Below, piece by piece: positions 8,433 through 15,952 of a stretch of DNA of 47,005 nt. The DNA is from CAZCDS01 sp964497585 (GTDB taxonomy: Bacteria; Desulfobacterota; Desulfomonilia; Desulfomonilales; Desulfomonilaceae): NCBI GenBank assembly GCA_964497585.1, contig CAZCDS010000053.1, positions 1 to 47,005 on the forward strand, written 5' to 3'. Under the pieces are notes generated by a model. It was given only the letters and a program-made list of their open reading frames with translations. It did not search any database and had not been told where the DNA came from. The stretch's first letter is position 1. The number at the start of each line of letters is the position of its first letter. Position numbers and translations under genes: made by a program.

Positions 8433-8810
8433 TCAGTCGATCGGATTGACTTGGACTTCGATGCCGATAATTCGGATGATTCCCGCAATGGCCTCGGCGT
8501 CTTGCTCCGGCGCGTGAGCCACGACACACGAGCCCTTATGGTCAACCTCCCACGCCACCGCATACGCTTCCTGCTCGCTGATCTCCAGCGCGACCATCGT
8601 GATTTCAATCACTTCCTGATACGTGTTATAATCGTTGTCGATGATGCGAACCTCGTACAGTTGCTCATCGTCAGGTGATTCCTCATCGCGGCTCTTGGGC
8701 TTGATGCGGATGGGGTTGAACCGCCGACCGGTGTAGCAAAGGATGGTGGCCGCACCCTCGCCGGGCGTGATGAGATTGGCGGAGGGAGCAATGTCTTGCT
8801 GGTATTCCAT
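8433..8810 (-). CDS. clpS: ClpS-like ATP-dependent protease adaptor
   Basis: A 125-residue protein. Residues about 51-125 match the ClpS fold: YEVRIIDNDYNTYQEVIEI corresponds to the conserved YxVxLxNDDxTPMEFV segment, and HKGSCVVAHAPEQDAE to the family HxxGxxxxxxYxxxxAE. ClpS hands N-degron substrates to the ClpA/ClpC unfoldase. Deviations are IDND for the usual LNDD, loss of the PM pair, and a roughly 50-residue N-terminal extension absent from standard ClpS. No clpA is adjacent. The start has no clear ribosome binding site. It may be a diverged adaptor with altered substrate choice. Confidence 0.7.
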   Translation of the reverse strand: MEYQQDIAPSANLITPGEGAATILCYTGRRFNPIRIKPKSRDEESPDDEQLYEVRIIDNDYNTYQEVIEITMVALEISEQEAYAVAWEVDHKGSCVVAHAPEQDAEAIAGIIRIIGIEVQVNPID

Positions 8811-8903
8811 GGAGACAGAAAGCGCGGAGCGCCGTGATGGATCCGCATGGAGCCACCGCTGGAGCCAGGTGCAGAGGGTATCTCGCGTGCCACCTGCGAA
8901 GCG

Positions 8904-9302
8904 CTATTCCACTCTGAGGGTCAGTTCCGGTTGGATCTTCAGCGTCTTGGTGACCGTGCATCCCTTGGCAATTCCCGCGAAAGCCCTTCTTTGCTTTTCG
9001 TCGGCAAATTGAGCAGCTACGTTCCGAATGAGTACGTCGATTCGGCTGATCCTTTCCGGCTTCTCCCCGTATTCCCATGAGACTTCGGCTTCGATGTCGG
9101 TCAATTCGATGTTGTGTCGCCAGGAGGCCCAGAAGACACCGGTGAGCACCTCACAGGAGGCCACAGCTGCCGCGGTCAGCTCTGACGGGTTCGGGCCCGA
9201 ATTCTCACCGCCGAACTTTTCTTTGAGGTCCACGACGAAGGACCAGTTGTCTGAAATCACCTCCATCTTTCTGGCGCCGATCTGCTTGAGTGTGAGCTTC
9301 AT
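8904..9302 (-). CDS. OsmC family protein
   Basis: A 132-residue protein with the OsmC/Ohr fold. The N-terminal strand region is followed by GGENSGPNPSELTAAAVASC with Cys50, and a second Cys at 115 in KGCTVTKTL. These two cysteines sit where OsmC-type peroxidases carry their redox pair, so reduction of organic hydroperoxides is possible. The YhfA-like subgroup has the same signature and an unknown role. It lies 93 bp upstream of the ClpS-like gene on the same strand. Confidence 0.85.
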   Translation of the reverse strand: MKLTLKQIGARKMEVISDNWSFVVDLKEKFGGENSGPNPSELTAAAVASCEVLTGVFWASWRHNIELTDIEAEVSWEYGEKPERISRIDVLIRNVAAQFADEKQRRAFAGIAKGCTVTKTLKIQPELTLRVE

Positions 9303-9424
9303 GGTGTCTCTGTCGTTCTTTAAGTGGGCTGAGCACTGCTCTGGCCGGATCAGGTGTCCGATTAGCGCGCACTGGTCCCTGAGTCATGGGTGTGGCCTGG
9401 AAGCCGATCAATATCGACCGTCGA

Positions 9425-9919
9425 TCACGGGTGTCCGTCGGGAAAGAGTTCCAGAGCCTTTTCTAGATCGGAAACCCGGAAAATGAAAAGTGCGCAGTCG
9501 CTGTCCGAAAACCCTGAGCCGTACGTGTAGTGGATATTGATGCCCGCGTCTCCGAGCTGCTTTGAGACTTTGTTAAGGATGCCCGGCTTATTGTCCATTA
9601 TGAGGCCCATCACCTCCTGAACCTTCACCTGGTACCCGGCGTTCATCAGGACTTCCACCGCTTTTTGCGAATTGTCCGTTATCATGCGGATCATAGAGTA
9701 GCTGGCCGATTCCTTTAAGATCGCCTCGTAGTAGTCTCGCGGAGCAACGCGGCGACCCGTCTGGCCGCGGACATCGTACAGGGCCAGTAGATACTCATTG
9801 GCATCCTGGATGCTCATGGCTTCAATATTTACATGCTCTTCCTTGAGAGCTGACGTGAATCTGGCCAGCTCTCCCGGAGCGTCCGCCAGCATGACTTCAA
9901 GCTGTTCTCTGATGGACAT
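9425..9919 (-). CDS. tandem ACT domain protein
   Basis: A 164-residue protein with two ACT domains: about residues 1-70 (LADAPGELARFTSALKEEHVNIEAMSI) and 85-155 (MDNKPGILNKVSKQLGDAGINIHYTYG). Such stand-alone proteins bind small ligands, usually amino acids, and are common in anaerobes, often near phenylacetate-CoA ligase or amino-acid genes. Neither is present here. The frame stays open upstream to 10180, but the ATG at 9919 is chosen because GGAG lies 6 nt before it and it aligns with the family start. Confidence 0.85.
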   Translation of the reverse strand: MSIREQLEVMLADAPGELARFTSALKEEHVNIEAMSIQDANEYLLALYDVRGQTGRRVAPRDYYEAILKESASYSMIRMITDNSQKAVEVLMNAGYQVKVQEVMGLIMDNKPGILNKVSKQLGDAGINIHYTYGSGFSDSDCALFIFRVSDLEKALELFPDGHP

Positions 9920-10331
9920 CTTCTTCTCCAGGCCATTCTCTTTTTGGATACGGAGTATTATGCCCAATCTGGCCGATGGCTCAATAGAAAAGATGAAAAC
10001 ATGGGCAAGCTGAAGTCTAATAAGCTGACATAATTGGTATTCATGCCATGATAATGTGTCCGGATAGCAAGAGACTCCGTCCTGTTTCCGCGATTGTCCG
10101 ACAGGTATGGCCTGGCGATGGGAGAGGAGCCAATCCGTCGGCCTGGCCATTCTTTCGATTATCTTGAAGCACTGTGGCAACTTCGGCTTTCAAAGTGGCC
10201 CGGATGGCGTATAATGAGAAATTCTCAAAAAGAGGTCCGGCCGAAACCGTGGGCAGGGCATGATGCTACGGTAAAGCCGGCAGCTGGCACTGTGTGAGAG
10301 ACCCCAGCGAACAAAGGATCCGGAGTCAACC
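9920..10331. other. divergent intergenic region
   Basis: This 412-bp region lies between the minus-strand ACT gene and the plus-strand MgtE-N/CBS gene. Apart from a plausible plus-strand promoter at 10187-10215 I see no gene, terminator or recognisable riboswitch. An M-box or ykoK-type magnesium element was considered because of the downstream genes but could not be recognised by eye. Confidence 0.5.
10187..10215 (+). promoter_or_regulatory. candidate promoter of the MgtE-N/NRAMP operon
   Basis: A perfect TATAAT at 10210-10215 stands 17 bp after CTTTCA, a poor -35 box. The predicted leader is about 110 nt long, enough room for post-transcriptional control. Confidence 0.4.
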
Positions 10332-11588
10332 GTGCAACAGCCTCAACCGGAACAGCATTTCCTGAGTGGCCTGCTCGGCACGAGCGTTACCACCGCTGAG
10401 GGAACAGTCCTCGGGAAGACCCAAGACCTTGTGGTTGATCTGGATCTGGCCGAGCCCGAGGTGATGAGACTCGTCTTCCGCAAGCGGTTCTCCGCGGAGA
10501 AACAGGCTGTTCCCTGGAGCGACGTCACCGAGGTTGGCTCCAAACGGATCTCGCTGAGACCCGGCGCGAGCGAGCCGGTTCCGATGATGACGGGCGCGTC
10601 TGAGATTCTCTTGCGCGAGTTCCTTCTCGATAAGCAGATCGTGGACACAGACGGTGCGAAAGTCGAGCGCGTCAATGACCTGCAGTTCTTGCGGTCCAAT
10701 GGAAGGCTCATACTCGTCCAGGTCGATGTGGGGCTCAGGGGTCTCTTGCGACGCCTCGGTTTTGAACGAAGCGTGGTACGGTTCCTCGAATGGTTCTTTG
10801 ACTACACACTCAAACACCGGTTTATTTCCTGGTCCTTTGCTCAGCCTCTTGCTGACCCGGATCGACTGAAGCTGCAGATTTCTCAGCGAAGACTTGCTTC
10901 ACTTCATCCGGCCGATCTCGCGGACATCATCGAGGACATGGACGTCCACGAGCGGGCCGCAGTCGCGGAATCGATGAACGAGGAGGTGCTCGCTGAAGCC
11001 CTGGAAGAGATGGATCCCAGGGTACAGGTCTCCATCGTGAGCGGACTCGACGAGGACAAGGCCGCGGACATTATCGAGGAGATGCCTCCTGACGAAGCCG
11101 CGGACCTCATCGCGGACCTGCCCGAAGACAAGGTAGAGGGTATATTCCGCGAGATGGACGAAGAGTATGCGCAGAAGATCAGACAACTGCTGCTTCACGA
11201 GGAGGATGAGGCGGGAGGATTGATGAGCACGCGCTTTCTCGCCTTGCCGCCGGACAGCACCATCGTCGACGCGCTCGCTCATATCAAGCAGAATGCCCAG
11301 AAGATTGACGTGATCTACTACATCTATGTGGTAGACAAAGAATCCAAGCTTCTTGGAGTGACCAACCTCAAGGAGTTGCTATCGACCGAGATCTTCACAC
11401 CTCTGGAGTCGATCATGACGACTCGGCTCATCACCGCCAGGATCGACGACGAGGCCGAGGATCTCGCCGACCTCTTCGGCAAATATGGCTTCAGAGCCGT
11501 TCCGGTGGTTGACGAGGAGAACCGGATACAAGGAGTCATCCGATTCAAGGCGCTTTTGGAAATCCTTGCCCCACATCTAGGTCGATAA
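10332..11588 (+). CDS. soluble PRC-barrel / MgtE N-domain / CBS-pair protein
   Basis: A 418-residue protein without membrane segments. The N-terminal part (about 8-160) looks like two PRC-barrel-type units (TTAEGTVLGKTQDLVVDLD; DTDGAKVERVNDLQFL). Residues about 180-290 form an MgtE N-domain: superhelical repeats with HPADLADIIEDM, LDEDKAADIIEEMPPDEA and EDEAGGLM. Two CBS domains follow (about 295-415). In MgtE channels the N and CBS domains sense Mg2+, but the channel domain is absent here. The gene is followed after 19 bp by an NRAMP-type transporter, so it probably regulates that protein. The start is GTG with GGAG 6 nt upstream. Confidence 0.85.
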   Translation: MQQPQPEQHFLSGLLGTSVTTAEGTVLGKTQDLVVDLDLAEPEVMRLVFRKRFSAEKQAVPWSDVTEVGSKRISLRPGASEPVPMMTGASEILLREFLLDKQIVDTDGAKVERVNDLQFLRSNGRLILVQVDVGLRGLLRRLGFERSVVRFLEWFFDYTLKHRFISWSFAQPLADPDRLKLQISQRRLASLHPADLADIIEDMDVHERAAVAESMNEEVLAEALEEMDPRVQVSIVSGLDEDKAADIIEEMPPDEAADLIADLPEDKVEGIFREMDEEYAQKIRQLLLHEEDEAGGLMSTRFLALPPDSTIVDALAHIKQNAQKIDVIYYIYVVDKESKLLGVTNLKELLSTEIFTPLESIMTTRLITARIDDEAEDLADLFGKYGFRAVPVVDEENRIQGVIRFKALLEILAPHLGR

Positions 11589-11607
11589 TCGCTCGGGAGA
11601 CGGCCGC

Positions 11608-12897
11608 GTGGCGGAATCAATCGAAAACATTGCACCGCTGATGTCGAAAGGCTTTATCAGAAGACGTCTGGTCGGTCTTTGGGCGCTTCTCATACTTATG
11701 GGGCCGGGCATCATCACTTCCAGCGTGGACAATGACGCAGGGGGGATCGCGACATACTCGCTCGCCGGTGCGGAGTTCGGGATGCAGATGCTCTGGACAC
11801 TCGTCCCCATTACTTTTCTCCTCATCATCATTCAGGAAATGGTGGCGCGTATGGCCGTGGTCTCGGGAAAGGGACTATCGGACCTGATACGGGAGCGTTT
11901 CGGTGTGAAGTTCACCTTCTACACCATGATTCTGCTGCTCGTGACGAACCTCGGCACGACCCTGGCGAATTTTGCGGGCATTGCTGCTGCGCTGGAGATA
12001 TTCGGGATTTCCAGATATATCTCGGTTCCTCTGAGCATCATATTGTTAATGTGGCTCGTGGTAAAAGGAACGTACGGTCTCGTTGAGAAAGTATTCCTTA
12101 CCGCGTGCCTTTTCTTCGTCGCGTACGTGGTAACGGGGTTTCTTGTGAAACCGGATTGGGTGGAGGTCTTTCACGCGGTAACCACACCGACGGTCCGGCT
12201 GGAGACTCCTTTCCTGGTCATGCTCGTCGGGCTCATCGGAACGTCGATATCCCCGTGGATGCTCTTCTATCTCCAAGCGTCGATGGTTGACAAGGGAATG
12301 GGGATGCAGGACCTCCGCGCGGCCCGCATCGATGTAACGGTAGGCTCCATCGTACTCAGCGTGGTCGCTTTTTTCATCATTCTTGCTTGCTCGGCTACGC
12401 TTTTCAAAGCAGGCATCGTGGTTGAGGAAGCCAGCCAGGCAGCGCTGGCCCTCGAGCCGGTGGCCGGGCGGTACTGTGCCTGGCTCTTTGCATTCGGACT
12501 CTTCAACGCTTCCATGTTTGCCTCGTCCATCCTCCCGCTTTCAACCGCGTACACGGTCTGTGAAGCGTTCGGCTGGGAATCGTCGCTCGACAAAAAGTTC
12601 CCAGAGGCGCCTCAATTCTATGGGCTCTATTGCTTCATCATTCTCATTTGCGGGATATTCATTCTCGTTCCCAGCCTTCCGCTCGTGCCTATCATGTTTA
12701 TTTCACAGGTTCTCAACGGCGTCGCCCTGCCGATCGTGCTGGTCTTCATGTTCCTCCTGATCAACGATCCTGCAGTCATGAAGACCCACACCAACGGGAG
12801 TGTGGTCAACGGGTTGGCCTGGATAGCCGTAGCGATTCTCTTTGCGCTGAGCGCAGCGATGATCTTTTTCATGCTGGCGGGGCCTGCCGGACGGTAA
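11608..12897 (+). CDS. NRAMP-family divalent metal transporter with an altered metal site
   Basis: A 429-residue protein with about eleven membrane helices and the LeuT-type order of NRAMP transporters. The TM1 metal-binding motif, DPGN in canonical NRAMPs, reads DAGG (residues 43-46 within DNDAGG). The TM6 motif, normally MPH, reads SPW (215-217). The Met that favours Mn2+/Fe2+ is therefore replaced by Ser, and the Asn by Gly. Such changes are reported for NRAMP-related Mg2+ transporters. With the MgtE-type sensor encoded upstream, Mg2+ uptake is the best inference. The GTG start has GGGAGA 7 nt upstream. Its stop codon directly abuts the stop codon of the convergent anti-sigma gene. Confidence 0.85.
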   Translation: MAESIENIAPLMSKGFIRRRLVGLWALLILMGPGIITSSVDNDAGGIATYSLAGAEFGMQMLWTLVPITFLLIIIQEMVARMAVVSGKGLSDLIRERFGVKFTFYTMILLLVTNLGTTLANFAGIAAALEIFGISRYISVPLSIILLMWLVVKGTYGLVEKVFLTACLFFVAYVVTGFLVKPDWVEVFHAVTTPTVRLETPFLVMLVGLIGTSISPWMLFYLQASMVDKGMGMQDLRAARIDVTVGSIVLSVVAFFIILACSATLFKAGIVVEEASQAALALEPVAGRYCAWLFAFGLFNASMFASSILPLSTAYTVCEAFGWESSLDKKFPEAPQFYGLYCFIILICGIFILVPSLPLVPIMFISQVLNGVALPIVLVFMFLLINDPAVMKTHTNGSVVNGLAWIAVAILFALSAAMIFFMLAGPAGR

Positions 12898-14610
12898 TCA
12901 TGGCAGCTCGAGGAGTGAACGCACGAGCCGATCGATTTGCTTGTTCAAATCCTCACGACTGACACCCGCGACTCTCTTCCCTTTCAATCGTGTCCCGGTA
13001 CCCGCTTCGAAGAGCCGGGCGTCCAGGTTATACGTTTTTCCCGAATCATCCACCTGGATGGTAATCAGATAGCCTTCATTTATCTTAGATTTCTTGGCCT
13101 CCCGGAGTTCACCGGGGTGGCCGAGATTGCTTTTGCCCACCTCGGCGCTCCGATCGGCATCGTATTGGCCAATAAAGCGATACCGGTGCGTGGCAATCCG
13201 GTCAGGTTGGAAGCTTAACCACGGGATCGGGTGATTCGACGAGTCGATAATTCGGACAACGACCGGTGTCGTTTGACGCGATGCGACCGATCGGAGACGT
13301 GAAGTTGGCGCTGGGCGCGCCTTTATCGGTCCTGCGCCCTCCCCTTTTCCGAGCTTCTCCATGTCATACTTGACCGATCCCGCGGCAGGCTCTCGGATCA
13401 CTTCTGTCGGCTTGGATCTCACCACAGCGGGCCGCCCAAAAGACAATTGATTGCTCAAGTGATCGCTTGGCTCGGGACGAGTTTTCAGCGCCGAGTCCTT
13501 GCGCGAAAGCGGATGGGGCGCGCGGCTCCCGATTTGGCTGCGCCCGGCCTCTCCCGCCCCCCTTTCCGCGCGTTTCTTCGTTTCAACCATCGAAGCCTTT
13601 TCCTTATCCCGCTCGAGAGCGCGGGTGCCCCCTGGCTTCGTGCCACTCCGCACCTCGGGTCGCTTTACTTTGTACCGCCGCACACGGATAACACGCGCGG
13701 GTTCCGGTTCGCCCGCGGGTGCACGCGGTGGAACAACACCCTTCGCAGGCTCTCCTGCGGCGGGCGAAAGCGGAGCAGTTGGTTCGGCAGACTCCTGGAG
13801 TTCGGTCTCCGGTGGGCGGATTCGTCCCGTAGCTTGAAGAGAGTGGACCTCTTCCTGGGGCACCTTTGCCCCGCCACGAGGTGCCGTCCGCACGGCAGGC
13901 GGCCTCTGCTTGGGCAGAGCCTTCTTTTCCCCTCCAACCGTGAGCTCACGAGCTTCAGGCGCGGGTACGTGACTGTCTCGGAGGGTCGGTTCCGAAGCTC
14001 GCGACTGCTCACGGAGCCCGCCGAACAAAGGAGTCTGAGCGGGATTGGGTATCCTCTTGTACGTCCGCCACATGGGCAGGGCGATCACGAGAATGAGAAT
14101 GACCGCGGCAGCAGTCGCCAGGGAAAAAGCCGGCGCACGAAAGGGAACGCGCAGCCATTCGAGAAGCCGGCTTACCAGCCCTGGCTCCGGGGTACATACG
14201 AAATCCCGTGGACCGTCATGCAGGCGTTCGAGCTGCTCTGTGAGCGATGTCGGCATCTTCGGGACCCGTTCCGGGACTTCAGCCTCGAGTGTCGCAAGTT
14301 CCCGTAAGAGTTCAATCTCTTCCAGGCATTGTCTGCAATCTTCCAGGTGGTGCGATATGCTCCCGTCCGGATCGGCCCCCTCGGCCACGTAGCGCCACAA
14401 CACTGACTCGTCCGGATGAAACGCATCGGGATGGGCCTTGAGAAGGCTGTCTACGCCGCGGAGCGCGTCCAACTCGGCACGGCACTCGGAACACACCTCC
14501 AAATGTTCTTCCACCACACGGCGGGCATCCTGATCTAGTTCACCCTCCAGATAGCCAAGAAGCACACCAGCATCCCAGCCCCTGGTGCATTTCCGTTTGT
14601 CCTGTGTCAC
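12898..14610 (-). CDS. membrane anti-sigma factor with two zinc fingers and a long linker
   Basis: A 570-residue protein. Two zf-HC2-type motifs are visible: H36-x3-C40-x2-C43 and H88-x3-C92-x2-C95. They form the usual N-terminal sigma-binding domain, here duplicated. A single membrane helix spans about 161-181. A Pro/Ala/Arg/Glu-rich, probably disordered segment of some 250 residues (about 190-440) follows. The C-terminal domain (about 445-570) is strand-rich (VVVRIIDSSNHPIPWLSF, YLITIQVDDSGKTYNLDARLF) and was not recognised. It starts with GTG overlapping the sigma-factor stop by 4 bases, so the pair is co-translated. The extracytoplasmic domain presumably senses an envelope signal. Confidence 0.82.
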   Translation of the reverse strand: MTQDKRKCTRGWDAGVLLGYLEGELDQDARRVVEEHLEVCSECRAELDALRGVDSLLKAHPDAFHPDESVLWRYVAEGADPDGSISHHLEDCRQCLEEIELLRELATLEAEVPERVPKMPTSLTEQLERLHDGPRDFVCTPEPGLVSRLLEWLRVPFRAPAFSLATAAAVILILVIALPMWRTYKRIPNPAQTPLFGGLREQSRASEPTLRDSHVPAPEARELTVGGEKKALPKQRPPAVRTAPRGGAKVPQEEVHSLQATGRIRPPETELQESAEPTAPLSPAAGEPAKGVVPPRAPAGEPEPARVIRVRRYKVKRPEVRSGTKPGGTRALERDKEKASMVETKKRAERGAGEAGRSQIGSRAPHPLSRKDSALKTRPEPSDHLSNQLSFGRPAVVRSKPTEVIREPAAGSVKYDMEKLGKGEGAGPIKARPAPTSRLRSVASRQTTPVVVRIIDSSNHPIPWLSFQPDRIATHRYRFIGQYDADRSAEVGKSNLGHPGELREAKKSKINEGYLITIQVDDSGKTYNLDARLFEAGTGTRLKGKRVAGVSREDLNKQIDRLVRSLLELP

Positions 14611-15233
14611 GGCTTATCAGCCTCCTCCGGCGCAAGTGCGGCGTAACTTCGGGCAAGAGCCGACAAGCACCTTTGCACGCGGACGCGCAAGTTGCCCTCC
14701 CGAACGCCCAATCTCGCGGCGATCTCTTTGTACGGTAGCCGCTCCTGGTACCTGAGCGCGAGGAGCTTGCGACATGCCTCGGATATGGCCGGAAGTGCCA
14801 GTCTCAGCAATCGGCGCTGCTCTGCCTGAATGAGTGACGTCTCCTGGTCCTGCCACGGTGAGGCAACCGCAACGAATTGGTCCTGGCCCGCGCAATCAAG
14901 CGCGTCGATGGGAACCGGCCGTGGATTTCCACCGCCCCTCTTCTGAGCGGTATTCCTCCTAAAGCGACTGATCCTGACGCGGCGCGCGATCTCCAGGATG
15001 TATGCCTCAATAGGCCTCGTGGGATCGTAGTCCTTCAGCGCCTTGAACAGGCTGAGATAGACCTCCTGGATGAGATCCTCAATCTCGTCGGATCCCGCCC
15101 TGCAGTACCTCTCAACCGCGTGTGATATCATCCGGTAGTACCTCGTGTAGAATTCCACCCATGCCTGCCGGTCACCCTGGTTGCAGCGCGCAACCAAGGC
15201 CTGAGGTTCATTGGGGGGGACCGTGTCGGGCAC
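14607..15233 (-). CDS. ECF-type RNA polymerase sigma factor
   Basis: A 208-residue sigma factor. Region 2 is at about 25-95 (WVEFYTRYYRMISHAVER, DEIEDLIQEVYLSLFKALKDY, then AYILEIARRVRISRFRR for promoter melting and -10 contact). Region 4 is at about 140-195 (CRKLLALRYQERLPYKEIAARLGVREGNLRVRVQRCLSAL), a helix-turn-helix for the -35 element. The linker is Gly/Pro-rich. The start is GTG with GGAAGG 7 nt upstream. It is co-transcribed with the anti-sigma gene. Its own promoter looks like sigma-70 rather than ECF, so autoregulation is not evident. Confidence 0.92.
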   Translation of the reverse strand: MPDTVPPNEPQALVARCNQGDRQAWVEFYTRYYRMISHAVERYCRAGSDEIEDLIQEVYLSLFKALKDYDPTRPIEAYILEIARRVRISRFRRNTAQKRGGGNPRPVPIDALDCAGQDQFVAVASPWQDQETSLIQAEQRRLLRLALPAISEACRKLLALRYQERLPYKEIAARLGVREGNLRVRVQRCLSALARSYAALAPEEADKP

Positions 15234-15270
15234 GTGATGACCTTCCGCGGGATATCTTGGAATACCTCAC

Positions 15271-15299
15271 ATAGTATGACGCGGCCACGCGCGTTTCAA
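15271..15299 (-). promoter_or_regulatory. sigma-70 promoter of the ECF sigma/anti-sigma operon
   Basis: On the minus strand TTGAAA (15299-15294), a 17-bp spacer and TACTAT (15276-15271). The predicted leader to the GTG at 15233 is about 30 nt. Confidence 0.6.
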
Positions 15300-15581
15300 T
15301 AAAAACGGCGTCCCCCGTACATCTTCTTCGCAAAGGCCATGGTTTCGTAACCGCTTGGAGATCCCTCCTCCCGGACTGCTAGCTCTCCTCCTGTGCCACG
15401 AGGACCCTGGTGGGTACAAACGTCCCTGAAAACGATTTGTTGGATTGCGCGGCTCGGCGGTTCTCGATGGCGCATTGCGCGTCCTTGCCGTGTGGGTGGC
15501 CCACCAGGGGCGAAGGAGGGAGACCGCCAGGTCCTGCAATGTCAATGTTATAAGAAATTTCATCTTTGATACTAATATGAT

Positions 15582-15601
15582 ATACTTATTTCTTAAAGTA
15601 T
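15582..15601. repeat. AT-rich inverted repeat
   Basis: ATACTT-(8 nt)-AAGTAT lies in an AT-rich block just upstream of the -35 box at 15606. It could act as an operator or UP-like element for the small-RNA promoter; this is inference. Confidence 0.35.
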
Positions 15602-15605
15602 TTTC

Positions 15606-15634
15606 TTGACTTTTCGAGGCCCTTCTCCTATATT
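15606..15634 (+). promoter_or_regulatory. sigma-70 promoter driving the candidate small RNA
   Basis: TTGACT at 15606-15611, a 17-bp spacer and TATATT at 15629-15634. The region upstream is strongly AT-rich (15541-15605). The predicted start site is about 15641. No credible protein-coding frame follows. Confidence 0.65.
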
Positions 15635-15640
15635 TCACAA

Positions 15641-15786
15641 CTGTGAGAACGTTGTTCGGCGAAAGCCGAAGGTTCCCAGCCAAGACCTCATCCCGGGATG
15701 GACACCCTCCCTCCCCCATAACCCCCCCATCCAGGGACATGAGGTCATTTGAATCATAGGGCTTTTCTTAGGCCCAATTCTTTTTT
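15641..15786 (+). ncRNA. candidate small RNA with a C-rich hairpin loop
   Basis: About 146 nt between a good promoter and an intrinsic-type terminator. A 5' hairpin is TTCGGC-GAAA-GCCGAA (15655-15670) with an outer GAAC/GTTC pair. The main hairpin pairs 15684-15701 with 15727-15746: GACCTCAT/ATGAGGTC, CCC/GGG, one mismatch, GGATGG/CCATCC. That is 17 base pairs. Its 25-nt apical loop (15702-15726) has 17 C and no G, including CCCTCCCTCCCCC. C-rich single-stranded loops in bacterial sRNAs often pair with Shine-Dalgarno sequences of target mRNAs. I do not recognise a known RNA family. Function and transcription are inferred. Confidence 0.6.
15759..15786 (+). terminator. intrinsic terminator of the candidate small RNA
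   Basis: GGGCTT-TTCTT-AGGCCC (15759-15775) forms a 6-bp stem with one G-U pair, followed by AATTCTTTTTT ending at 15786. Confidence 0.55.
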
Positions 15787-15792
15787 CCCAGG

Positions 15793-15822
15793 CGGCAGCG
15801 GTCTTTTTCGAGACCGCTGCCG
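15793..15822. repeat. perfect 12-bp inverted repeat
   Basis: CGGCAGCGGTCT (15793-15804), a 6-nt loop and AGACCGCTGCCG (15811-15822). There is no T-run on the exit side of either strand. It may be a back-up stop, an RNA stability element or a protein-binding dyad. Confidence 0.6.
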
Positions 15823-15952
15823 TCGCGTGCGGCTTCTGATTCCTTGGCCATGAGTCACTTGCCGAGGCTTCCGAATCCGTGATAGTCTCGTGAGTGGTGG
15901 GTTTCTTCAAACGCCCTGGCTGTCAATCCATGAAAAGGACAGGGAGTAGGTT

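Larger units (their letters stand above)
15234..15952. other. long intergenic region with RNA-type signals
   Basis: This 719-bp region contains the sigma-factor promoter (15271-15299), an AT-rich block with an inverted repeat (15582-15601), a complete plus-strand promoter, a candidate small RNA with terminator (15641-15786) and a separate 12-bp hairpin (15793-15822). The minus-strand open frames here (15267-15910) are C/G-skewed translations without ribosome binding sites and are not treated as genes. Confidence 0.6.

Noticed and set aside
9920..10331. Possible magnesium riboswitch upstream of the MgtE-N/NRAMP genes
   Set aside because: The leader is long enough, but I cannot identify the conserved core of an M-box or ykoK element. 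A covariance-model search would decide.
13447..14307. Plus-strand frame of 286 residues opposite the anti-sigma gene
   Set aside because: Arg/Pro-rich antisense translation of the disordered linker. The minus strand has zinc-finger and membrane motifs and couples to the sigma factor.
15793..15822. Hairpin considered as an intrinsic terminator
   Set aside because: No T-run follows it on either strand; the plus-strand terminator at 15759-15786 fits better.
15267..15910. Minus-strand open frames of 157 and 91 residues in the long intergenic region
   Set aside because: No ribosome binding sites, skewed composition, mutual overlap, and the region is better explained by promoter, RNA hairpins and terminator on the plus strand.
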